Under the pieces are notes generated by a model that saw nothing but the letters and a program-made list of their open reading frames with translations, was not told where the DNA came from and ran no database searches. 64,000 bases of DNA from CAVWZH01 sp963765285. GTDB lineage: Bacteria > Acidobacteriota > Terriglobia > Terriglobales > Acidobacteriaceae. Positions 27,340 to 36,179 of the stretch are shown here, piece by piece (the first letter of the stretch is position 1; every line of letters starts with the position of its first letter). The translations under genes and the position numbers were made by a program. The stretch covers positions 620,001 to 684,000 of the forward strand of contig CAVXVR010000006.1 of NCBI GenBank assembly GCA_963765285.1, in the 5' to 3' direction.

Positions 27340-29811
27340 CTACTTCACCGTCACGCGCACCGGAAATGAAGCAGACGGTCCGTTCTCATCGCTTCCGGAA
27401 AAATATGCCACGATCTCATTCGTGCCGACACTGAGCGCCGAACTCCGCACTTGCAGGATCGCTGTCGACTTTGAGCCGGACGCCGGCGCGAGGGAGGACT
27501 CGCCGAGCAGTGTTCCACCGAGACTGCCGAGATAAAACCGGACGGTCCCAGCCGGCGGAGTCGGCCCTGTACTGACCACACTCGCGAGTAGCGTCGTCTT
27601 TGACCCACGATCTTTTGAGGAAAGAACCGAAGGGAAAGCAGTCAAGGCCGAACGAGTCCATGAACTCGGCCTCCCCGCCATTCTCCAGGAAAACATAAGA
27701 AACGAACTGGACGTGAGGTCGATCGCCGGTTCGGTCGTGCTGTAGGACTGCATGTTGTCCTGATAAACGGCCTGGCGGGGGCTCGGTGTGGAACCGTTCA
27801 CTCCGTTGAATATCGCAAATGTGTCCACTCCACCCTTCGGGCACGGTCTCATGCCACCGACAAATCCTGAAGTCGCGTGAGACCCCGGACCTTCAGACGC
27901 CGCGCCCCACAGGACGGGTGTGCCTCCTGAGGATCCCTCCAGTGATCCCACGATGTTCGCGACCTGGTGCTGTATGCAGTTTGGAAATGTGCTGCCGTCA
28001 CCAACAATGAACGACGAACCCCACGAATTCAGCCCGAGAATATTGCCCAGCCATTGCCGGGAATACTTGTCATACGTGCCGGCCTGGGTCAGATAATGAG
28101 CCTCGCTCGCCATGACAGACAGTCCGGCGCCGTGCGACGTGGTATCGCCGTCGCGCCAGTTTTGGCCAAAGCTAAACACATCGCTTTGAGCATGGGTTAT
28201 AGCGTCGCTGAGTTGGTCCGTAAGATTTTGCAGCAGCGCAGATTCCGAAACCGCCAGGCCGTTCTGCTTCCCCGCCATCTCCAGCGCCCGGTAAAGCTCA
28301 AAATGCGCCAATCCGCTCAAATCGTAGAGATTGAGCGTGTCGGTATTGCCCGTGTCATACACGTTGTTGATGTAGTTGCTCGCAAACTGCGCGGCTTGCT
28401 GCAGGTATTGCGCCGGGTCCGTCACCGGCAATCCCGCAGGCAAATTTTTGGCGCCCCCGGCGGACTTGAGAGCAAAGTAGAGTTCGGTTGCGCCCAGCTC
28501 CATATCATCGTCCCAAACATTTTCGCCATAGCCGTCAAAGGGAGCAATCGTGAGCAGGTTGTCGGCAGGATCGGGCAAAGAAGTATTTGCGAGCGCAAAA
28601 ATATGCTCTGCGTTTAAAAGCGCCCGGTTCGCAACGCTCGGATTGGTGGTTCGATTGAGCTGGTAGTACGTGGCGAATGCAGCCGCCAGCCGTCCCGCGA
28701 GGTTGGGAGTGATCAGCGATCCTGCCGGCGCAGCGATGAACACCGGGCGGTTGCAGATGAAGAACGTGGTATCGGGATCGCAGGACTCGGGGTCACCGGA
28801 CTGTTTGAAATTATCGGCTGCCTGGGGACGCGTCCAGATGTCATATTCGCTGATCAGGCTGGTGAAATTGTCCCAGTCCTGGCTGTTGTCGGTCTGATAG
28901 TAGAGGGTCTGACTCTGGTCGTCCCACATCTTCATCAGCCACTCCACTCCGAACTGGGCTTCTGCGCTGAAGTCCGAGGATGAGGGCGCGCCCGCGGCGG
29001 TGCCTGCGTAGGAAACCGAAGCCGGCGGCGCTGGCGGATTCGGCGGCGCATTCGGTCCCATCTGGTTGGGGAAGTCACGCACGCCAATCTCCATAAGAGC
29101 GGCGGTGTAGGAGACGGTCTCGACGTACTTCATGTAATCGCCGGCATCCCACCAACCGCCGGTTGAGTCGATCACCGCGCCCGTCGGGGTTAGAGGCATG
29201 CCCGTGTTGGTGATCAAGTCGTCGTCATCGAAATTCGGACTGAGATAAACCGAACCCTGCTCATCCTTGAGATGACCGGGCTTGTTGCGCAGCGCATTCG
29301 CAATGAAGTTCGGCCCGTCGCGCTGCGTTTGATAGAAGAAGAGCGTGTTCAACAGCAATCCCGGATAGAGAGTCTTCGGGCGATCCACCGCGAAGCGGGG
29401 AGAAGTCGCTGCGGCCGGACCCGCCACGGTGATCGTATAAATCTCGCCTCGCGGAACCGAAAAGTCGAGCGCGTAGACCTGGTAGACGATGCTGGCGGAG
29501 CAGACTCTCTTGCTTCCGCTTCCTTTGGTAGCGATGCAGCTCGCCCAACTGCCAAGAGGAGCTCCAACTGGACCCGAGAAGGCGGTTGCACCCTGCGAAT
29601 CAATCACAGTAAACGTCGCGCCCTCTTCTGCAACCGTCGCCATCAGATAAGCGCGGCTGCGCGCACCGGACTCGTACCCAACCTGATTGACGCGGACGTA
29701 CGCAGACTGACTCCAGACGGGTAGAGTGCACAGCAGCGCTAGAAGCGAGACCATCGAAGCGAAGTTAGCGCGGCGGGGGAGAGGTAAGTGGGATGGACTG
29801 CACCGGGCCAT
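27340..29811 (-). CDS. secreted glycoside hydrolase family 9 (endoglucanase-type)
   Basis: ATG 29811 is preferred because GGAGG lies eight bases upstream. The product (823 residues) begins with a signal peptide (MVSLLALLCTLPVWSQ segment). An N-terminal immunoglobulin-like domain of cellulase type (AYVRVNQVGYESG) is followed by the GH9 alpha-barrel. TGGWWDAGDYMKY carries the catalytic-site Asp pair; FDGYGENVWDDDMELGATEL and a C-terminal catalytic-Glu region follow. A C-terminal Ig-like domain (PAGTVRFYLGSLGG to VRVTVK) comes after a short linker. It would hydrolyse beta-1,4-glucans outside the cell. It lies between E1-alpha and E1-beta genes, a location with no metabolic logic, suggesting insertion. 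Confidence 0.85.
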   Translation of the reverse strand: MARCSPSHLPLPRRANFASMVSLLALLCTLPVWSQSAYVRVNQVGYESGARSRAYLMATVAEEGATFTVIDSQGATAFSGPVGAPLGSWASCIATKGSGSKRVCSASIVYQVYALDFSVPRGEIYTITVAGPAAATSPRFAVDRPKTLYPGLLLNTLFFYQTQRDGPNFIANALRNKPGHLKDEQGSVYLSPNFDDDDLITNTGMPLTPTGAVIDSTGGWWDAGDYMKYVETVSYTAALMEIGVRDFPNQMGPNAPPNPPAPPASVSYAGTAAGAPSSSDFSAEAQFGVEWLMKMWDDQSQTLYYQTDNSQDWDNFTSLISEYDIWTRPQAADNFKQSGDPESCDPDTTFFICNRPVFIAAPAGSLITPNLAGRLAAAFATYYQLNRTTNPSVANRALLNAEHIFALANTSLPDPADNLLTIAPFDGYGENVWDDDMELGATELYFALKSAGGAKNLPAGLPVTDPAQYLQQAAQFASNYINNVYDTGNTDTLNLYDLSGLAHFELYRALEMAGKQNGLAVSESALLQNLTDQLSDAITHAQSDVFSFGQNWRDGDTTSHGAGLSVMASEAHYLTQAGTYDKYSRQWLGNILGLNSWGSSFIVGDGSTFPNCIQHQVANIVGSLEGSSGGTPVLWGAASEGPGSHATSGFVGGMRPCPKGGVDTFAIFNGVNGSTPSPRQAVYQDNMQSYSTTEPAIDLTSSSFLMFSWRMAGRPSSWTRSALTAFPSVLSSKDRGSKTTLLASVVSTGPTPPAGTVRFYLGSLGGTLLGESSLAPASGSKSTAILQVRSSALSVGTNEIVAYFSGSDENGPSASFPVRVTVK

Positions 29812-29935
29812 GGGGATTGCCTCCGACAGCACATTGGCCTTATTAAAACGATTGAATATGGCTCAGTAATAGTTGAGTTGTCAAGATGAAGAAACTTGCA
29901 CCTGGTGGGATTTGGCCGGCCACGTGGGCAGGCTC

Positions 29936-31246
29936 TTACTTCAGATGGACGGCGGAGGCAGGCCTTTTTAGCCTCGCAGCAGACGGGACCTTCGCGCCCG
30001 GCATTCCGTACTTTGGTTTGATCTCATGGCAACCGGCCTCGCAATACACGCCTCCCGCAGCCGACTCCGGCTCGGGCATCGGCGAAGCGACCGCGTAGTC
30101 GCGGTCTGCTTCGAGTTGGCGATTAACGTCTGCAATTAGCTTTTCATTCTCCTGCGGCGTCAGCCACTTCTTCACGTTGACCAGATAATTCTCGAACCGC
30201 AAGATGCAGTCACGCTTCGTCCAATAGTCAAACAGTGGCTTGGGCACGTATTCGGCGGCGTCGTGGATGGCGTGGCCTTTCATGCGCATCATCTTGGCTT
30301 CAATTAACGTCGGGCCTTCGCCGCGGCGAGCGCGCTCGCAGGCTTCGTGGGCCGCGTCATAGACCTGGCAGGCGTCGGTGCCGTCGACGATCACTCCCGG
30401 AATTCCATACGCGATGGCACGCTCGGCCAGATCTTTCACGCGAAACTGCATGTCGGCAGGAGTGGAATATCCCCAGAGATTGTTTTCGACGAAGAGCACG
30501 AGACCAAGGTTCTGCACCGCGGCGAAGTTCAGGCCTTCGTAAGTCACGCCCGTGGACTGGCCGCCGTCGCCGATGTAAGTCATGACGGCAATGTTGCGTC
30601 CTTGCAGGCGCGCGCCCAGAGCCACCCCTGCCAGCACGGGTATAAGATCGCCGAGCGTCGAGATCGGCGCCACCACGTTGCGCTCCTGAATATCGCCGAA
30701 GTGCGAAGACGCGTCGCGGCCCTTGGTGGGCGAGCCTGCCTTAGCCATGTACTGCATCATGACGTCGCGGGGTGAAAAACCGCGCACCAGCAAGGAACCC
30801 TGATTGCGGATCAGCGGCCCGAGCCAGTCTTCTTTATGTAGAGCAAAAGCCGAGGCGCAGGAACAAGCCTCCTGGCCGAGCCCGAAATACACGCCACCCA
30901 CCACTTTCCCCTGCTTGTAGAGATTTTCGAGCGCCTGCTCCATTTTGCGGTTGAGCAGCATCCAGCGGTAAATCTCGATGTGCTGCGGCTTGCTGAGATA
31001 TTTCGATTCGCGAATCGGCGGAACGGGCGCGTCGAGTTTTCCCTCGACCTCGTAACGAATTTCATCGCCCTTGCGAATCTGGCGGATGGTGAAGCTGGGT
31101 TTTTCCAGCCGGTAGTCGGGAATGGAGTAGATGCGCTGTGAGTCGGCCGGCGTATCTCCGCGGTGATTCGAATTTCGTGATGTCTTCGGAGATCTCGTGC
31201 CGATCTTCTTGGCCATTTTGCGCAGCTCGGGGCTCTTCCCACTCAT
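29936..31246 (-). CDS. pdhA: 2-oxoacid dehydrogenase E1 component, alpha subunit
   Basis: This 436-residue protein has the E1-alpha thiamine diphosphate motif GDGGQS...NN (GDGGQSTGVTYEGLNF then LFVENNLWGY). It also has GLGQEACSCASAFAL, RNQGSLLVRGFSP and the MMRMKGHAIHDAAEYVP region. The N-terminus carries an extra basic, disordered stretch (residues 1-45) before the conserved domain, longer than usual. With E1-beta (25767) it decarboxylates the 2-oxoacid and acylates the E2 lipoyl group. It is located downstream of lipB, which supplies lipoyl groups. Divergence from typical PdhA makes a branched-chain 2-oxoacid substrate equally possible. Confidence 0.88.
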   Translation of the reverse strand: MSGKSPELRKMAKKIGTRSPKTSRNSNHRGDTPADSQRIYSIPDYRLEKPSFTIRQIRKGDEIRYEVEGKLDAPVPPIRESKYLSKPQHIEIYRWMLLNRKMEQALENLYKQGKVVGGVYFGLGQEACSCASAFALHKEDWLGPLIRNQGSLLVRGFSPRDVMMQYMAKAGSPTKGRDASSHFGDIQERNVVAPISTLGDLIPVLAGVALGARLQGRNIAVMTYIGDGGQSTGVTYEGLNFAAVQNLGLVLFVENNLWGYSTPADMQFRVKDLAERAIAYGIPGVIVDGTDACQVYDAAHEACERARRGEGPTLIEAKMMRMKGHAIHDAAEYVPKPLFDYWTKRDCILRFENYLVNVKKWLTPQENEKLIADVNRQLEADRDYAVASPMPEPESAAGGVYCEAGCHEIKPKYGMPGAKVPSAARLKRPASAVHLK

Positions 31247-31329
31247 GCTAACCCAGAGCGAAGTTCCCGGCTACTGGCGCTCAGACGATGCTGGCCCCGG
31301 GCGGGAGCGTCCGCACCACACGATCAAAC

Positions 31330-32169
31330 TCATGCCAGAAAAATATCTTCCTCTTTGTGCAGCTCGCGAAGTTTCGCAGGAGGCTTCATCGGAACTCCCA
31401 CAACCGGGCCAAGCAGATCGTCCAGAGTCTCCAGCCATAGAATTTGGCTTTCGAAAACGACCCCGAAATTGCGTGCGATGGCGTGCGCCACATCCTGCAA
31501 CAGAACTTGCTTCCCAAGTTCTTTCTCAATCGAGGTCACTGGCTTGGCCTCAATCCCACAAGGAATGATCAGATTGAACAAGCTGAGATCAGTGTTCACG
31601 TTCAAGGCGAACCCATGCGAGGTGACGGCCCGCGAGATATGCACGCCGATGGCGCCAATCTTGGCCTCTTCCGTGCTTGTGTAGGGACGGGGCTCGGCCC
31701 CGCCCGGGCAGGGCGTAGCCCCGCCCTCACACGGCGCATGGTCAGTCCAAACTCCGGTCAACCCCGAGATGCGCTTTGCTGGAATTGCAAAATCGGCGCA
31801 GGTGCGAATCAGCACTTCCTCCAGACGCCTCACGTACTCGATGGCTCCGACCGTCTTGCGCTTGCCCCCCAACGAAGGCATCTCCCGCAGATCGAAAATC
31901 GGATATCCCACAATCTGTCCCGGCCCGTGAAACGTCACATCCCCGCCGCGATCGCATTCGAATGTTTCCACCCGGCGTTGCGCCAGCGCCTCCGGAGACG
32001 CCAGTATGTTCCTGGCTTTGGCATTGCGGCCAAGCGTAATTACTGGCGGGTGCTCAAGCAGAAGCAGAACATCACCGATGCGGCCTTCTTTTCGCAGTCC
32101 GACAACACGCTCTTGCAAGCGTAAGCCGGTGGCGTACTCCACGGTTCCGAGTTGGATGACAGAAATCAA
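31330..32169 (-). CDS. lipB: lipoyl(octanoyl) transferase, with an in-frame repeat insert
   Basis: LipB transfers octanoyl from acyl carrier protein to lipoyl domains such as that of the E2 in this locus. Conserved features are visible: PVITLGRNAKARN, RGGDVTFHGPGQIVGYPIFDL, the catalytic Lys in KIGAIGVHISR, and the catalytic Cys in NLIIPCGIEAKPVTSI. At 279 residues it is longer than the usual 210-250. Residues about 146-162 (CEGGATPCPGGAEPRP) are encoded by a GC palindrome at 31683-31730 placed just before the catalytic Lys. The insert keeps the frame. The gene lies between E1-alpha and DUF4126 genes on the same strand. Confidence 0.9.
   Translation of the reverse strand: MISVIQLGTVEYATGLRLQERVVGLRKEGRIGDVLLLLEHPPVITLGRNAKARNILASPEALAQRRVETFECDRGGDVTFHGPGQIVGYPIFDLREMPSLGGKRKTVGAIEYVRRLEEVLIRTCADFAIPAKRISGLTGVWTDHAPCEGGATPCPGGAEPRPYTSTEEAKIGAIGVHISRAVTSHGFALNVNTDLSLFNLIIPCGIEAKPVTSIEKELGKQVLLQDVAHAIARNFGVVFESQILWLETLDDLLGPVVGVPMKPPAKLRELHKEEDIFLA
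31683..31730. repeat. palindromic repeat inserted in lipB
   Basis: GGGGC/GCCCC and GGGCAGGGC/GCCCCGCCC hairpin units lie in tandem within the coding sequence. The block preserves the reading frame and has a composition unlike the flanking lipB codons. Confidence 0.7.
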
Positions 32170-32209
32170 TCTCTACCTATTTCACCACGGAGGGCACGGA
32201 GAATCCACC

Positions 32210-32836
32210 CTAAGAAACATGCAAAACCTCTTCCGCACCCACGAAAAGCCTCCTGAGCGACCGAATCACCCACCGCATCAAGACGGCGATCGCCACCAAA
32301 AACGCCGCTACAATACTAGCCGCCCAATAGGGATGCTTCGTGGCAAACCACGTCAGAAAAACCGCCAGCGCATCTTCCCCCAGACTGAGCGCGGTGTTTG
32401 AAAATGCCTCGGGAGAAGGCGTAACCGCCGCCCGAGCCGCCGTCTTGCCGCCGTGGGCCGCCAATGCGATCGCCCCGCCAGCCACCGTGGCTGCAACTTG
32501 CTCCCAGGGAGAAAGCGATGCGGTCGCATGATACGCAATTAACGCAGCCACGGGAATGCGGATGAAAGTATGCAGCGCATTCCACACCAGATCGAAGGCG
32601 GGAATCTTGTCTCCGAAGAATTCAACCGCAAACAAGACCCCGCTGACGCCGATGACGTACCAACTGGTCAGAAGATGCAACGACGCTGGTAACGCGATCA
32701 TTCCGACGCGCGCCAGCACTCCCAAAGCCAGCACCGTCGCATAAACATTCAAGCCCGCCGCAAAACTGATCGCCACCAGAAGCGCAATCAGTTCATCAGG
32801 ACTGAACTTCACCGCTTGCAGAACTCTCTCATGCAT
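32210..32836 (-). CDS. DUF4126 membrane protein
   Basis: The ATG at 32836 (MHERVLQAVKFSPDE) is preferred; the longer upstream reading is out-of-frame lpdA sequence. The 208-residue product has about five hydrophobic segments (IALLVAISFAAGLNVYATVL, VIGVSGVLFAVEFFGDKIP, AATVAGGAIALAAHGGKTA, and a C-terminal VAAFLVAIAVLMRW). The EFFGDKIPAFDLVWNALHTF motif is typical of the DUF4126 family. No function is established. Its start overlaps the end of lpdA by eight bases, indicating the same transcript. Confidence 0.8.
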   Translation of the reverse strand: MHERVLQAVKFSPDELIALLVAISFAAGLNVYATVLALGVLARVGMIALPASLHLLTSWYVIGVSGVLFAVEFFGDKIPAFDLVWNALHTFIRIPVAALIAYHATASLSPWEQVAATVAGGAIALAAHGGKTAARAAVTPSPEAFSNTALSLGEDALAVFLTWFATKHPYWAASIVAAFLVAIAVLMRWVIRSLRRLFVGAEEVLHVS

Positions 32837-34247
32837 TGACAGCCAAGCCGTACACGCTGTTCGCCGCATCCAGCATGGCCTCAGCCAATGTCGGATGCGC
32901 ATGAATGGTCCACACCAAGTCTTCGACCGTAGCCTCCAGCTCAATCGCGACCACGGCTTCCGCGATTAACTCTGTCGCCTGCGGCCCAATGATGTGCACT
33001 CCCAGAATCTCACCGTAGTCTGCATCGCTCACGATCTTGATAAATCCTTCGTGTGCGCCCACGATCGAAGCGCGCGAGTTTGCGGTGAAGGGAAACTTTC
33101 CGATCTTCAGGTTGTAGCCCGCTTCTCGAGCCCTCTCTTCTGTCAACCCGACGCTCCCGATCTCCGGATGGCAATACGTGCAGTTCGGAACATGTTCCAG
33201 GTTAATCGGCTTGCCCGCCTTACCGGCAATCTTCGTCACCGCCACGATTCCCTCCATCGCGCCCACGTGCGCCAACTGCGGCGTACCCAGCACGATGTCG
33301 CCAATGGCATAAACGCCGGCCTCGGCCGTCTGCATCCAGCTATCGGTTTTGACAAAGCCGCGGTCCGGCTTGATTTTCGTTTTCTCCAGCCCGATGTTTT
33401 CCGTGCGCGGCTTGCGGCCAACCGCGATCAGAATCTTCTCCGCATCGATCTTCTGTTGCTTACCTTCAGCGCTGAAAGTCACAGCAACTCCTGACTTCGT
33501 CTTCTCCACCTTCTCCACCTTTGCGCCGGTGTGAAAATTAATTCCCCGCTTGCGGTAGACGCGAGCCAGCTCCTTCGAAACTTCCTCATCTTCGATAGGC
33601 ACCAGCCGCGGCAGCATTTCCAGAATCGTCACTTCCGAATCGAACGACCGGAAGATCGAAGCAAACTCCACTCCCACTGCTCCCGCGCCCACGATCACCA
33701 GATGATTTCGGAATTTCCTTAAGCCCGAGAATTTCGATGTTGGTCAGAACCCGATCATCCGCCTCCAGCCCCGGCATCATGCGGGCTTCAGAACCGGTGG
33801 CCAGAATGATATTCTTAGCTTTAAGCTGGCTCGACTTCCCACCATTCTCCACATCAATCGTGAACACGCCGTTCTTCGCCGGCGCCGGTGAGCTTGCCGT
33901 AGCCCTTGACGGTCTCCACCTTATTCTTGCGCATCAGGAAGTCGAGACCCTTGGTGTGCTTGGTCGACGATCTTCGACTTCCGCTCCTGCACCGCCGCCC
34001 AATTCAGCTTGCGTGCGTCCACGCCTTCAATGCCAAATTCCTTGGCGTCTTTCAAGTGGTCCCAAAGTTCGGCGTTGAACAGCAGCGCCTTGGTGGGAAT
34101 GCAACCCACGTGCAGGCAGGTTCCGCCCAGCACGTTGTCTTTTTCGATCAGTGCAGTTTTCAGGCCGTACTGGCCCGCGCGGATCGCAGCGGTGTATCCC
34201 GCCGGCCCGCTGCCTACGATAGCGACGTCATAAATGGTTTCAGGCAA
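32829..34247 (-). CDS. lpdA: dihydrolipoamide dehydrogenase E3 (three frameshifts)
   Basis: This E3 flavoprotein regenerates oxidised lipoyl groups of the dehydrogenase complex. The N-terminus shows the FAD-binding VAIVGSGPAGYTAAIRAGQYG and the redox-active disulphide in GGTCLHVGCIPTKALL. The middle has NIILATGSEARMMPG. The NAD-binding VGAGAVGVEFASIF and the C-terminal VWTIHAHPTLAEAM with the catalytic His follow. The frame shifts near 33965, 33880 and 33707, yet every piece matches the family in order and the total length is normal (about 472 codons). Sequencing error is therefore the likely cause rather than gene decay. Confidence 0.85.
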
Positions 34248-34373
34248 AAGAGTGCTCCTTACTAATAGGAGGAGATGTCCGATGGCAAACCAATGATTCT
34301 AGAACAGCAGGAAAGAATGGCAAAACCAAAGAGCAGAAGATGCTCAGTAATTCTCGTCAACTCTAACCACATT

Positions 34374-34433
34374 GTCATCCTGAGCGGAGCATGAAGTCCG
34401 CGATAGCGGACTTCATGCGGAGTCGAAGGACCC
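34374..34433 (+). repeat. palindromic repeat R3
   Basis: GTCATCCTGAGCGGAGCATG opens a 60-bp element whose core stem GCATGAAGTCCGC pairs with GCGGACTTCATGC, ending GGAGTCGAAGGACC. It is almost identical to R4 at 49114. Confidence 0.85.
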
Positions 34434-34485
34434 CGCGGTTGCCGGCAATCTTCACCGGCGTGTCCAGGCATTCTCAAGGCAGCTC

Positions 34486-34710
34486 TTATCTCGTAGCTCG
34501 CCGAAATTCCCAAATGAACCCGACGAGAAAGACGGAAATAGCAGTGACAATCAGCCAAGGCGCCGGTCGCACCAACGAAACGGGGTCCCAGGATGCGGTC
34601 TGGTTCCCTTCCGTCTTGGAAGCCACGTAAAGCGCTATTGTCACGAGGCACATTACAGCCGCGAGGATGACGGCCGCAAGTCCAGCCATGAGGCTCTTAA
34701 CGTAGATCAT
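34486..34710 (-). CDS. small two-helix membrane protein
   Basis: The start at 34710 (MIYVKSLMAGLAAVILAAVM) is preferred; codons upstream of it translate a palindromic GGACGGGCG..CGCCCGTCC repeat. The 74-residue product has two membrane helices (residues about 7-28 and 50-66) and a short polar loop (ASKTEGNQTASWDP). It ends in a basic tail (WEFRRATR). No family recognised. It lies between hemB and the lpdA gene, flanked by repeats on both sides. Confidence 0.5.
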   Translation of the reverse strand: MIYVKSLMAGLAAVILAAVMCLVTIALYVASKTEGNQTASWDPVSLVRPAPWLIVTAISVFLVGFIWEFRRATR

Positions 34711-34788
34711 CTTTTTTGAAAACGCCGAGCTTCGCTCGGCCTGGACGGGCGAGGACGCCCGTCCCCACACCAACCAGTGCTGATCAAA

Positions 34789-35893
34789 TTAACCCAGCAG
34801 CCTCGCCGCTTCCTTCGCGTAGTAAGTAACAATCGTCCCCGCGCCCGCCCGCCGAATCGAGACCAGCGACTCCATCATCACCCGTTCGCGGTCGATCCAG
34901 TTATTGCGCGCAGCGGCTTCGATCATCGCGTACTCGCCCGAAACCTGATACGCCGCCAACGGCACATCAAAGCGCTCGCGCGCCGCCGCGATCACATCCA
35001 GATAAGGCATGGCCGGCTTCACCATAATCATGTCGGCGCCTTCTTCGATGTCGAGTTCGATCTCGCGCATGGCCTCGCGCAGGTTCGCTCCATCCATCTG
35101 ATACGAGCGCCGGTCGCCAAACTGCGGCGCCGAATCCGCCGCCTCGCGAAACGGTCCATAAAATCCGGACGCAAACTTAGCCGCATAAGAAAGAATCGGA
35201 GTATTGCTGAATCCAGCTTCGTCGAGCGCCTTTGCGAATCGCGCCCACCCGGCCATCCATCATGTCGGAAGGAGCGATGATGTCGACTCCGGCCCGCGCC
35301 AGCGATACCGATGTCCGCGCCAGAATTTCGAGCGTGACGTCGTTCACAATTTCAAATTCCGCTTCAGCCGCGTGAACCAGCCTCGCCGCCGCCGCGTCAA
35401 TCACCCTGGCCTTCTCGCCTGGTTTAACCACAACGACCTCAGCCACTGCATCCCGGGCTGCTGCCCCCAGCGATTGCGGCTGGCGAGTGGCTTTCACCAC
35501 GCCGCAATGCCCGTGCGACATGTATTCGCAGAGGCAAACGTCGCCCATCACCACCAGATCCGAAACTTCCCGCTTGATGGCTCGCGCCGCCTGTTGCACG
35601 ATTCCGTCGTCCGCCCATGCGCCGGTGGCCACATCGTCTTTCTTCTCCGGCAACCCGAAAAGAATGATCGCAGGAACACCGAGAGCATAAGTTTCCCGCG
35701 CTTCTTTCACCACTTCGTCCACAGAAAAATTGAACACGCCCGGCATCGACCGTATTTCTTTGCGCACGCCCTCGCCCGGGCAAACGAATAAAGGATAGAC
35801 AAAGCTTTCCGGAGTAAGCCGGGTCTCGCGGACCATCGAGCGCAGAGGCTCAGTGCGGCGCAACCGTCGAAGGCGTGTGATCGGGAAGGCCAT
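34789..35893 (-). CDS. hemB: delta-aminolevulinic acid dehydratase (one frameshift)
   Basis: HemB condenses two 5-aminolevulinates to porphobilinogen in haem synthesis, relevant for a genome rich in cytochromes. The start at 35893 (MAFPITRLRRLRR) is chosen. Visible are FVYPLFVCPGEG, the Zn-site segment MGDVCLCEYMSHGHCG, APSDMMDGRVGAIR, and in the other frame the Schiff-base Lys in MIMVKPAMPYLDV and AAYQVSGEYAMI. The frame changes near 35255, inside the DMMDGR(M/V) region. Both halves are full length, so an error is the simplest explanation. A GIY-YIG- and repeat-rich region lies downstream. Confidence 0.9.
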
Positions 35894-35944
35894 ATGGCAA
35901 TCCAGAACCGACAAAATACTGCTCGTATCAGATCGATTCTAGCA

Positions 35945-36037
35945 GAGCTGTTAGCCGCGAAGCGGCGTAAGAATACAGCAGGGGCGTAAGCCCTGGGTCC
36001 AACCAGAGAACGAGCAAGTCCCGGAGGGACGATAGAA
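35945..36037. repeat. multi-hairpin intergenic repeat
   Basis: Several short palindromes stand in a row: CCGCGAAGCGG, CAGGGGCGTAAGCCCTG and GTCCCGGAGGGAC. The same GTCCCGNAGGGAC unit recurs near 40910. The block fills the spacer between hemB and the histidine kinase, which are divergently oriented. Confidence 0.6.
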
Positions 36038-36179
36038 TACTTCCCACGCTCCCACCAAAGCGCCCCCACTTTTTCCGGAATCTGTCCAATCCCAAGCAGT
36101 TCCCGAGTACGAAAGTAACGCCCCGCCCCACAGAGGTCTGTCAACCGGATGATGCGGGCTCATAGAATTTCGATTATCC

